A stretch of DNA of 44,110 bases. It comes from a virus. Positions 32,821 to 41,408 of this stretch are shown here, piece by piece. Both the position numbers and the translations under genes were made by a program. A model generated the notes under the pieces. The model was not told where the DNA came from, did not search any database, and saw only the letters and a program-made list of their open reading frames with translations. The stretch covers positions 1 through 44,110 of IMG/VR virus record IMGVR_UViG_3300048691_000037. One strand, given 5' to 3'. Within the stretch, counting starts at the first letter, position 1. Each line of letters starts with the position of its first letter.

Positions 32821-34197
32821 CTAGTCTACATATTCAAATTGCCAGTTTTCAGGAGGTGTTAATAAACCTTCATAATCTCGTTTTACGTATATTTTACGTA
32901 TTACACCACTAATTGAACGAGTTGGAAAGTATTGTGATGTTATAATTTTATTAATTGTATCAATATCACAGTTATTAAGTTTTAATGTATGAAGTTTGTG
33001 GCATCCAGTAAACATACCTTCTGTATTGGTTACATTATTCATATCAAAATTACTTAAGTTCAATATTTCTAAAGAACTACACATAGTAAACATTCTATAC
33101 ATATTAGTTACATTATTAGTATTAAAATTACTTAAGTCTAATGATGTTAAATTAGTACAATAATTAAACATATTACTCATATCAGTTACTTTATTAGTAT
33201 ACCAGTTACTTAAGTCTAGTGTAGTTAAATTATTACAATTCATAAACATAGAACTCATATCAACTACATTATGAACAGACCATCTACTTATATCTAAAAT
33301 TGTTATGTTACTACATTCAAAAAATATACCATTCATATCAATAACTTTATTTGTATCAAAATTGTTTAATGCTAATGAAGTTAAATTGCTGCAACTAAAA
33401 AACATACTACTCATATCAGTTACATTCTCTGTATTAAAGCTACTTAAGTCTAATGATATTAAGTTCCTACAGTTATCAAACATACCTTTCATAGTAGTTG
33501 CACTACTAGTATTCCAATCATTTAAATTTAATGAAGCTAATGATATACAGTAGCTAAACATATACATCATATCTTCAACACTAGATACATTCCAATTACT
33601 TAAGTCTAATTCAGTTAAAGATTCACAATTATTAAACATATGGCACATACTAGTTACATTCTTAGTACTTAAACCATTTGGAATAAATGTATTTAAAGAG
33701 CTGCAATTATAAAACATATTACTCATATCTGTAATACTAAGTGTATTCCAGCTACTAGTATCAACAGATGTTAAATAACAGCAGTTTTTAAACATATCGA
33801 ACATAGAAATAAAATCAAATGCACCACAATGTTTTACTGTTTTTATAGGTGAACAAGGCTCTGCTTCAAAGAACTCAATTTTAGTAGTAGCTTCTGGGTA
33901 CCAAACTATAACTCTTTTTATGTCTTTACATAAGACCGATGTATCAGTAGTTGTGGAACCATCATTAAGTGTTATTTCAATTTCTGTGAAATAATCATAA
34001 GAGTACCCGTTTTTTGTATGAATGCAAGGTAATCCATAATGTGAATCTAAAGAAGAACGAAGGCTTATGTCTAGAGGTTCAACAGTATATTCTATGCAAA
34101 ATTTACTATAATAAACATAATATCCATTGTATTTTATAGAATGTATTTCTCTATCGTTAAAATGGCCGCCTAAACATATATCTCTGTCTAATCTCAT
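32821..34197 (-). CDS. BspA/DUF285-type LRR tail protein, cassette 1
   Basis: This 458-aa protein is the longest LRR member. It starts with a different N-terminal domain of about 130 residues (CLGGHFNDREIHSIKYNGYYVYYSKF), then ten or eleven 26-residue repeats (LTSLDLSNFNTNNVTNMYRMF type), and a C-terminal cap with LHTLKLNNCD, YFPTRS and PPENWQFEYVD like the cap of cassette 2. Probably a receptor-binding tip. Its start overlaps the upstream TGA. Confidence 0.75.
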   Translation of the reverse strand: MRLDRDICLGGHFNDREIHSIKYNGYYVYYSKFCIEYTVEPLDISLRSSLDSHYGLPCIHTKNGYSYDYFTEIEITLNDGSTTTDTSVLCKDIKRVIVWYPEATTKIEFFEAEPCSPIKTVKHCGAFDFISMFDMFKNCCYLTSVDTSSWNTLSITDMSNMFYNCSSLNTFIPNGLSTKNVTSMCHMFNNCESLTELDLSNWNVSSVEDMMYMFSYCISLASLNLNDWNTSSATTMKGMFDNCRNLISLDLSSFNTENVTDMSSMFFSCSNLTSLALNNFDTNKVIDMNGIFFECSNITILDISRWSVHNVVDMSSMFMNCNNLTTLDLSNWYTNKVTDMSNMFNYCTNLTSLDLSNFNTNNVTNMYRMFTMCSSLEILNLSNFDMNNVTNTEGMFTGCHKLHTLKLNNCDIDTINKIITSQYFPTRSISGVIRKIYVKRDYEGLLTPPENWQFEYVD

Positions 34198-35105
34198 ATT
34201 ATATCACTCACCCTAATATAAAGCACATTTGGCTCTTCATAAGTAGGATATTGAGTTACTATTTCAATTCTAGTGATATTTTGAGAACAAGTAATAAAAC
34301 CTCTAGTTATATCAGCTTTATTTTCATCTGTCATATCATCGTAAGTAAAAGATTTTCCTTCTTCTCCTTTTGGACCTCTAGGACCCATTATGTTAACTGG
34401 TTCTGGATTATCTAATTCTAAATCATTAGTCCAAGATAAATCACCAAAAGTATCTACATGTGGGAAATAAATAGCTTTAGCTTTTTGAGTTCTTACTAGA
34501 TATTCAATAGCGTCTTCCATTTTATTAAGGTGAGCAGAAGTTATCATATCTCCTGGTTCCCAATTAGTTTCTTCATATTCACCATATGGTAATCTTCCAT
34601 CATCATCAATCTCGCCATCTTCTGCTTCAGAACCATCGGCAACACCTCCATCAGCACTAGGAGGATATGCTACTCCTTCTTCAGGTTGGAATCCTATAGG
34701 TTTAGCTACTGTAAAATCAAATGGTGGTAATGTAACTCTTTCATTTATATAATCAGAACCATATAATTGTAATTGTATTTGATATTTTCCTACCTCTACA
34801 TCGGTCCATTCAATAGGGATAGTTATAATTACACAATCATCTTCAATAGGTTGTCTAGGACACTCAATCATACGGTTATCATTAGTATCCTTAGAATTAA
34901 TTTCAGGTCTAAGAATAAGGGCTCTAGCAGATATTATAGATGTATCTGCCACAAAATCTTCTTCCATTATCTTGTTAAAAGCGAATTTATATTTTAATAC
35001 TTTAATTCTAAGAGTTATACCTCTGTCATGTTGATATATGACTAAAGGTTCATTAAGTGAGGCTTTATCATTATTTATTGTTAAAATTAAATCTCTTTGA
35101 ATCAA
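34194..35105 (-). CDS. BppU-like baseplate protein, cassette 1
   Basis: The best start is TTG 35105: AAGGTG lies 9 nt upstream and the product then begins MIQRDLILTIND, aligned with MISRDLTLTITD of cassette 2; a GTG at 35117 overlaps the ribosome site. The 303-aa protein has the BppU-type domain (IISARALILRPE, YQIQLQLYGSD, FDFTVAKPIGF), an acidic linker, LNKMEDAIEYLVRT, a short collagen-like GPRGPKGEEG and a C-terminal strand domain. It ends in TGA overlapping the next ATG. Confidence 0.75.
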   Translation of the reverse strand: MIQRDLILTINNDKASLNEPLVIYQHDRGITLRIKVLKYKFAFNKIMEEDFVADTSIISARALILRPEINSKDTNDNRMIECPRQPIEDDCVIITIPIEWTDVEVGKYQIQLQLYGSDYINERVTLPPFDFTVAKPIGFQPEEGVAYPPSADGGVADGSEAEDGEIDDDGRLPYGEYEETNWEPGDMITSAHLNKMEDAIEYLVRTQKAKAIYFPHVDTFGDLSWTNDLELDNPEPVNIMGPRGPKGEEGKSFTYDDMTDENKADITRGFITCSQNITRIEIVTQYPTYEEPNVLYIRVSDII

Positions 35106-35122
35106 TTTTACCAACACCTTTC

Positions 35123-38100
35123 TTATTTATTATTCATTAGTTCTTGAATCAAGGCTTCTAATTGTAGTACACGGTTTGTTAGTTCTTTAATACATACATT
35201 TTGATAGTAGTCCATGTCTGTGATGCTTTGGTAATTAGAATTAGTATAATCACCTTCACTGTAGGTAGTCACACTTACACCATCAGAAGTTAATCCAGCA
35301 GCAAGAGTTGATATTTCTATTTGTGCTGTACCTATTTGATTATCAATATATTTGATACAAGTATCTAATACAAACCTAAATTCTTCATAAGCGAAACAGA
35401 ATTTTTGATATCTAACATCGAATTCTCTTTTTTCATTTAATGAAAGTGTTTGGTCCTTAATTATATTATTCAAACAATCAACAACATCATTTCTGTAAAA
35501 ATCATAAGAGTCATTTTTTGATTCTTCTAAAACAGCTTTATAACTGTAATTGTTCATATCTTTTATAGTGAAAGTTATAGGGTCTGACTCAATAGAATTT
35601 CCTGAAGAATCAGTGGCAACTACATAAATAGAATGTTCTCCAGATTTAAGCCCTTTACCAAACACATAATGATATTTACTATTATTGTATAAATGACTAT
35701 AAGCTTCAAAATCAGTTGCTTCATCATCAACAAATATTTCGTGTTCTACTTCTGTATCTAAATCATCTTCAACTAAATATTTTAAAATATAAGAACCATT
35801 ATAAAATGTATCTTCTATAGATAAATTCTTTGCAAAAACAGGAGGTTCATCTTCTCCTTGAATATGTACTCCATAAGACTTGGATATAGTTTTAGGTTCA
35901 TCTTTATTTACCCATGTTCTTGTATATGTACAAGTTACAGTGATTATATAATCGCCCATTTCAAAACATGTTAATTTAATATAACCATTTTCTAAAGATA
36001 CAACATTTAAAGTATTACTACCATTAGTTTTCTTAATTGAAACAGATACAGTCTTTTCTATTAAATTAGTATTGGATATACTATATTTAATTAGATTAAC
36101 TTTATCTACAAAAGTAGTTAAAGGGGTTTTAGGTAAATAAATAACAGGTACATAATTCTCACGAGAGACTAGCGAAGCAGTGCATTCAGCATATATACCA
36201 GGTTTAGTAAGCGATAAGCATCTAATTATACATGTAGTTTCTTGAGTCGCATTTGTATTAGGAGAAAGTCTACCAGCTTTATTAATTATAGCGACATCAT
36301 CATCATTTGAAGACCATACTATACTAGATTGAGTTGTATTCTCAGGGATAAGTATAGCCTCAAGTGTTTCATATGCACTGTTATCACCAATTATAAATGG
36401 TATATCATCTACATCTAATTCTATATAATCTAATGGAATTGATTGAGATACTTTGACTGTAACATACCCCATAGGTTTATGTGAAGTGGTATCTACACAA
36501 CCTATAGTAGTTGTTCCTTCTCCAGCACCTTTGATACAACCAAATTCATCTACTGTGGCTATATTGGTATCTAAAGATTGCCACTCTATTCTTTGTCTGA
36601 TATTCTCATTTGTATTAGATTCATTTAAAAGAATTGCAGTAACTCTAAATAAATCACCTATACCTATATTTACTTCTTCTTGAGATAATAATACTCCAGT
36701 TGATGATTCAAGAGACTGAACTACATTTAACTTATATGATGCATACCTACCAGTTCTATGATTTATTGCAGTTATAGTACAAACACCTAATGTCATAGCA
36801 GTTACATTACCAAAAGCATCTACTATAGCTATTCTTTCATTACTACTAATCCAATCTATTGGTACTTCATATCCTCTAATAGGGACAACTAAACAAGAAA
36901 CTTTATCTATTTGACGTGACTTCATATAAGTTTCTTCGTATGGAAGTTCTAAAACAATATCATTACTGTATTGCAATTCGTCAGTAGCATAAATGATAAA
37001 TGATTTTTTAAATATAGTTCCATCTTGATTTGTATGAGAAACAGTTAATTCAGTTTTTCCTGAAGATTTAACTAAGAACTCTATAGTATTAGATGTATTA
37101 TATTGTCCAAGCCCGCTATTCTCAACATTGTCTATGATATTAATTACACTTAATACATCTCTATCATAATCAAGATCCATTGTTATAGGAGGATACATTT
37201 CACTGAATGTTGTTTGTATAGTGAATGAATCACCTTCTAGGAAATCAAGAACTTTAACATTTTTATCAAAGCCTTCTATATATGCGTCGAAGTAATCCAT
37301 TATACTATACTTAATAGTACCCATACCATTAGCGTCTATTTCAACACATTTATTATCAATAATTACATTTTGTAAGATATACATTTTGCATTGTGGAGAG
37401 AAGTATCTAAGATATTCTATAAAATTATAGAAACCATCACAATAAAGTGTTCCATCATTATCTTTTGTTAAATAATAGCTATTTCTAATGTATATAAATT
37501 TATTCTCACTTGCATTCTTACCAGAATCAAGTTTAAACTTAGGTGTATATTCTCCATCAGATGTATACTCCCACACTAAACACCCATCTTCGTAATTATA
37601 TGGATTATCAAAATCACCAGTTCTACTATTAGAAGCACTTTCTGTATAATAATTAAATTCTCCATTATAACCTATATATAATGGGTTAGACATTGAATTA
37701 CTTTCTACTGGTGGAATTATATAGAGTTTGTAATTTTCAGATTGAACCCAATCAATTTTAAAAGTGTATAGAGTCCACTCTTTTTTAGTAGTTAATACTT
37801 CATTAATATAAGTATTTTTAATGCCGTCAACCAAGATTATTTTAAATTTTGTGCCTTCTGGTAAATCACTTCTATACCATAATCTTAATCTTGCAGTAAA
37901 TTCATCTATATTATAATCTGTACCTTGAATCTCAGGCATTCTAAAAGAGTAATATGCACCAATACGGTTAGTCTCAAGGTAAGACAATGAACTACTAGTA
38001 GAAGTATGATAGACACTATGAATTAAATTACTAGTGTTTCGATAAATATCTTCTGGTGGCTTTATTTTAGATTCATCTGAAGTTAATACCTGTCTTCCAA

Positions 38101-38728
38101 GACCACTTGAATAAAAACTTGCATCATCTAATAAATTTATATAACCTATTTCATTTGTTTCTACTGCAACTACATCCATATAATGTGGGCGTAATCCATT
38201 AATATCATAGAATGTACACTCATCTCTGTCATCATAACTTAACATATCACACCCAAAACCTAGAGCGTAAATACCAGGTTCTAGTGTAACTATAACAGTG
38301 AAAGTTTCAAGATAGATAGGCTCAACTGTGTATTTTGATTTATGAATATAATCTTTATAGGTACCGGCTATGTTAAATTTATCTACAGACAGAGTATCAA
38401 GGGTTCTAACTTTATATATATAGAAACAAAAATCTGTGCCGCTAAATTCATCAAAACATGTTACCTGAAATTTAATACGCAATCTTACATTACTTTGATA
38501 ATCGCTAAGGTCTATAGCTTGATATATACCAGGAATCTCGTCATATTCTAATCTAGGAGTTCCATTTAGACTATCAACATAACTAGGGACAGAGGTATTA
38601 GAATTATAAGTAGGTTTAATATTTAAATTTATATGCTTCCAATCTGCTATTTTATATTTAATATCAGAATAAATATAATCATCATCATATATACATTTAA
38701 AACTATCATTTTTAATTAAGTTTGCCAC
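35123..38728 (-). CDS. Large tail/baseplate protein with Ig-like (Big_2) domains
   Basis: This 1201-aa protein starts at GTG behind AGGAAGGAG. The first ~620 residues are beta-rich and unassigned, with carbohydrate-binding-like patches. At least two or three Big_2-type domains follow (VPIRGYEVPIDWISSNERIAIVD, IEWQSLDTNIATVD, SIVWSSNDDDVAIINKAG), then other Ig-like segments (DSSGNSIESDPITFTIKD) and a C-terminal helix (NVCIKELTNRVLQLEALIQEL). No hydrolase motif seen. Role: adhesion or tail-tip architecture. Confidence 0.7.
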   Translation of the reverse strand: MANLIKNDSFKCIYDDDYIYSDIKYKIADWKHINLNIKPTYNSNTSVPSYVDSLNGTPRLEYDEIPGIYQAIDLSDYQSNVRLRIKFQVTCFDEFSGTDFCFYIYKVRTLDTLSVDKFNIAGTYKDYIHKSKYTVEPIYLETFTVIVTLEPGIYALGFGCDMLSYDDRDECTFYDINGLRPHYMDVVAVETNEIGYINLLDDASFYSSGLGRQVLTSDESKIKPPEDIYRNTSNLIHSVYHTSTSSSLSYLETNRIGAYYSFRMPEIQGTDYNIDEFTARLRLWYRSDLPEGTKFKIILVDGIKNTYINEVLTTKKEWTLYTFKIDWVQSENYKLYIIPPVESNSMSNPLYIGYNGEFNYYTESASNSRTGDFDNPYNYEDGCLVWEYTSDGEYTPKFKLDSGKNASENKFIYIRNSYYLTKDNDGTLYCDGFYNFIEYLRYFSPQCKMYILQNVIIDNKCVEIDANGMGTIKYSIMDYFDAYIEGFDKNVKVLDFLEGDSFTIQTTFSEMYPPITMDLDYDRDVLSVINIIDNVENSGLGQYNTSNTIEFLVKSSGKTELTVSHTNQDGTIFKKSFIIYATDELQYSNDIVLELPYEETYMKSRQIDKVSCLVVPIRGYEVPIDWISSNERIAIVDAFGNVTAMTLGVCTITAINHRTGRYASYKLNVVQSLESSTGVLLSQEEVNIGIGDLFRVTAILLNESNTNENIRQRIEWQSLDTNIATVDEFGCIKGAGEGTTTIGCVDTTSHKPMGYVTVKVSQSIPLDYIELDVDDIPFIIGDNSAYETLEAILIPENTTQSSIVWSSNDDDVAIINKAGRLSPNTNATQETTCIIRCLSLTKPGIYAECTASLVSRENYVPVIYLPKTPLTTFVDKVNLIKYSISNTNLIEKTVSVSIKKTNGSNTLNVVSLENGYIKLTCFEMGDYIITVTCTYTRTWVNKDEPKTISKSYGVHIQGEDEPPVFAKNLSIEDTFYNGSYILKYLVEDDLDTEVEHEIFVDDEATDFEAYSHLYNNSKYHYVFGKGLKSGEHSIYVVATDSSGNSIESDPITFTIKDMNNYSYKAVLEESKNDSYDFYRNDVVDCLNNIIKDQTLSLNEKREFDVRYQKFCFAYEEFRFVLDTCIKYIDNQIGTAQIEISTLAAGLTSDGVSVTTYSEGDYTNSNYQSITDMDYYQNVCIKELTNRVLQLEALIQELMNNK

Positions 38729-38743
38729 TATATCAACTCCTTC

Positions 38744-40129
38744 CTATTTTAAATATTTATTATTTAGAACCAATAAATATTGTTCATTAAACTTTGTATC
38801 ATCAGTTTCTATTTTTTGTAGTATTTCATTATATGTTTTTAATTTGTCAGAACTAACATTGTTTGATATAGTATCTATTAATTTATCCATTCTATCTATA
38901 TCGTCTTTGACATTAGATAAAGTTGTTAGACTCTTGCTTAAATTATCTATTTCATTGTTTATCTTAGTTACAGAACTTTCTAAGCTATCTATCCTTGAAG
39001 AAATTGTTCCTTTATAATTAATATTTTTCTCTGATTCTGCTTTACATACAGACTCAATATCAACACCACATCCGCCTGTGAAGCTAAACTTCAATCTAAG
39101 AGCAGGGAATAATACAGGTGTTTCATAATTATATATTTTGATTGTGTCCCCAGGTTGTAAAGTAGGGTCGCCTTTTGCTCTTATTTTCACTGGGCTGTAT
39201 TTTATTTTATCAAGAGTGTTTAATAGGTCTGCCAGTCTACTTTCATTATAAAATGGATTTTCAAATGAAAATGATGCAAGAGTATTTTCACCTGCTTCAA
39301 GAACTTCTCCTGTAGAAGTAGTACAATAAACTGTATTTACTTTATAAGATGCTTCTCCATAAGTAGGATTAGCGTATTCATTAACTGCATATGATTTTAC
39401 AACACTAGACTCGTATACATTAATCTTAATTAATTTAAGTTTTCTATCCCCGTCAACTATAAAATTCCCCTTTAAATATGCTGCAATGTAAGATAAAGCT
39501 TGCCCTACGCTCATACCAAAGCATACTTGATTAGAATCTGATTCTACTTCTACATAATTGCCTTCGTCAGTTAAAACAATATGAGATACATATTCTGGTC
39601 TATATAAATTGTCATTAGGTATATCAGGAGAATAACCTATATTTAATATTTCACATAGTTCTCCAAGTACATCATGAATCCTAGCTGGAGAACTATCAGT
39701 GTAAGCATAGCCACTCTTATAATCTTCTTCTAACTCAGATTTGTATAAATCATCATATGCTTCTATAGTTTTTGATAATTTACTACGCTTTATATTGAAC
39801 GCGTAGAATCTACCCATAGGTATAGGTATTTTAATAAGTTGTCCATTCTTATCAATCTCTTTAGTTTTTAAATAGACTGTAATATCTATTCTATCGCTTT
39901 CACGTATCTCTACACTAGAAGCTACTGTGATTGTTAATTTAGCTGAGGCTAAATTACCTATAATGTATTCTTCTGCTCCTGATATTAAGTCATGTTCAAT
40001 ATAAATTGATGATATATCAGATTCAGATACTGGGTTTCCTTCTATACTACATTCAAATTCAAACTCACGGTTATTCTTATTTATGTAATTTCTATAATAA
40101 GATTGATATTGACTTGGTATTTGATACAT
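38744..40129 (-). CDS. Baseplate hub / Tal-like tail protein
   Basis: This 461-aa protein follows the distal tail gene. Beta-rich hub features are seen: an N-terminal EFEFECSIEG strand, IGNLASAKLTITV, then PMGRFYAFNIKRSKLSKTIEAYDDLYKSE, a pattern common to gp27-like hub proteins. A helix with GMSVGQALSYIAAYL follows, and a C-terminal coiled coil (SRIDSLESSVTKINNEIDNL). No peptidase domain is visible, so it lacks the wall-cutting part of longer Tal proteins. Confidence 0.75.
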   Translation of the reverse strand: MYQIPSQYQSYYRNYINKNNREFEFECSIEGNPVSESDISSIYIEHDLISGAEEYIIGNLASAKLTITVASSVEIRESDRIDITVYLKTKEIDKNGQLIKIPIPMGRFYAFNIKRSKLSKTIEAYDDLYKSELEEDYKSGYAYTDSSPARIHDVLGELCEILNIGYSPDIPNDNLYRPEYVSHIVLTDEGNYVEVESDSNQVCFGMSVGQALSYIAAYLKGNFIVDGDRKLKLIKINVYESSVVKSYAVNEYANPTYGEASYKVNTVYCTTSTGEVLEAGENTLASFSFENPFYNESRLADLLNTLDKIKYSPVKIRAKGDPTLQPGDTIKIYNYETPVLFPALRLKFSFTGGCGVDIESVCKAESEKNINYKGTISSRIDSLESSVTKINNEIDNLSKSLTTLSNVKDDIDRMDKLIDTISNNVSSDKLKTYNEILQKIETDDTKFNEQYLLVLNNKYLK

Positions 40130-40137
40130 TAAATCAC

Positions 40138-40497
40138 CTACTTCTCTATAAAGTTGGCTGAGAAACTTTTGAAAATTAGTCTACCGCCAGCTATAGAATA
40201 TACTGGTGCGCTTCTATCTCCTACATAGAATGTTTTTGTAGTAGGACCTTCAAGTGGGTCATAATAGTGTATATCAAAGAACACGTCTTGCATTTCATTT
40301 AATAATTGTTGCATTTGTTTAGCATCTAAAGCGTTCCATCTACATTCTAATTTAACCTTTACAGCGACTCTATCTCTTTGCATTTCACCACTAAGACTTC
40401 TAAATGATTCTTCAGAGTCTAAGTCGTATCTCTGACATACCACTTCTGCTGGCTGTGGTACATTATGTCCATTGATTGTTAAATAAGTTACTGCCAT
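40138..40497 (-). CDS. DUF6711-like distal tail protein
   Basis: This 119-aa protein starts behind AGAAAGGAG. It shows the DUF6711 pattern: TINGHNVPQPAEV, a central RVAVKVKLECRWNALDAKQM, FFDIHYYDPLEGPTTKTFYVGDRSAPVY and a final FKSFSANFIEK. Such proteins sit where the Dit ring protein is found, between tape measure and hub. Confidence 0.75.
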   Translation of the reverse strand: MAVTYLTINGHNVPQPAEVVCQRYDLDSEESFRSLSGEMQRDRVAVKVKLECRWNALDAKQMQQLLNEMQDVFFDIHYYDPLEGPTTKTFYVGDRSAPVYSIAGGRLIFKSFSANFIEK

Positions 40498-40554
40498 TTA
40501 GATTACTCCTTTCTGTAGTTAATCATTTATTACATCTTCATTGTTTGCAACAAA

Positions 40555-40582
40555 AATAAGGAGGGAAATTATTTCCCTCCGT
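40555..40582 (-). terminator. Terminator after the AP2/HNH endonuclease
   Basis: GGAGGGAAAT and ATTTCCCTCC form a 10-bp perfect stem with a one-base centre, followed on the minus strand by TTATTTTTG. It sits between the endonuclease and the distal tail gene. Confidence 0.75.
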
Positions 40583-40596
40583 GTATTGTTATATAT

Positions 40597-41337
40597 CTAA
40601 TCATTTATTTCTACTTCATAATTTATCATTGCATTGTATAATACCTCTGGTATTAAATCTCTATACTCGTCTGCCATATCCTTAATAACTTGTTCTTTAT
40701 ATTGCTTATAAGATTCAAAAGCTTGTTCTGGTGTGTCATAATAGCCTAAATGCACTATATGACCCGAACCATTATTACAAGATACTCTATACTTGTTCTG
40801 GTGATAATTAACACCTATAGGTAGATTACCTCTATCTCTATCACGTTTAGTAAATATACTATTGATACACTTAGGAACAAATACACAAGTGTCTGGAGAA
40901 TACGTTTTATTGCCTTTACATGTTATATCTTTATCAAGAGCCATTGATTGACCTTCAATTTCATAATAATTATCATAATACCATTCAGCGAAGTTTTGGA
41001 AGTTATGCCATTCTTCGCATACTTCACATCCTATATATGTTGGGTTTTTTGATAGGCATTGTGAATCATAACATCTTCTAATCATACCCCTCCATGCTTC
41101 GTAACTATCTTTATTATCTTTATAGTTATAATCACCTTGTCCGATATAACCTATATCATAAATAGATGCATGATTTGGATTTTTAATAGCACCTTTTTTA
41201 AAGTCGCCATATTCTCTATTGGTAACTATAGTTCCATCTTCAAATTGTACGTCGATGTCTTTATTTTTTCTGTATTCTATAATAGCCATCATACATCCTT
41301 GATTGTTTAATGCTTGTTCACCTATTCTATTAACCAA
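40597..41337 (-). CDS. HNH homing endonuclease with AP2 domain
   Basis: This 246-aa protein starts at TTG 41337. An HNH region has CEEWHNFQNFAEWYYDNY, SMALDKDI, NKTYSPDTCVFVP and IN-x-x-F. An AP2 DNA-binding domain follows (LPIGVNYHQNKYRVSCNNG, GYYDTPEQAFESYKQYKE). It interrupts the otherwise tight tail operon and has its own terminator, as typical for mobile homing nucleases. Confidence 0.85.
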   Translation of the reverse strand: MVNRIGEQALNNQGCMMAIIEYRKNKDIDVQFEDGTIVTNREYGDFKKGAIKNPNHASIYDIGYIGQGDYNYKDNKDSYEAWRGMIRRCYDSQCLSKNPTYIGCEVCEEWHNFQNFAEWYYDNYYEIEGQSMALDKDITCKGNKTYSPDTCVFVPKCINSIFTKRDRDRGNLPIGVNYHQNKYRVSCNNGSGHIVHLGYYDTPEQAFESYKQYKEQVIKDMADEYRDLIPEVLYNAMINYEVEIND

Positions 41338-41392
41338 CTCAAACCATCTCCTTATTAATGTTTTATTTCTAATATATTACCGATGGTTTGAG
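41338..41392 (-). promoter_or_regulatory. 11-bp inverted repeat that can hide the endonuclease ribosome site
   Basis: CTCAAACCATC (41338-41348) is the exact complement of GATGGTTTGAG (41382-41392), with 33 nt between. In the minus-strand mRNA the 3' arm starts within AGGAGATG and runs to the TTG start, so folding would block initiation. Confidence 0.65.
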
Positions 41393-41408
41393 CCAGTTTA
41401 TTATTTAA

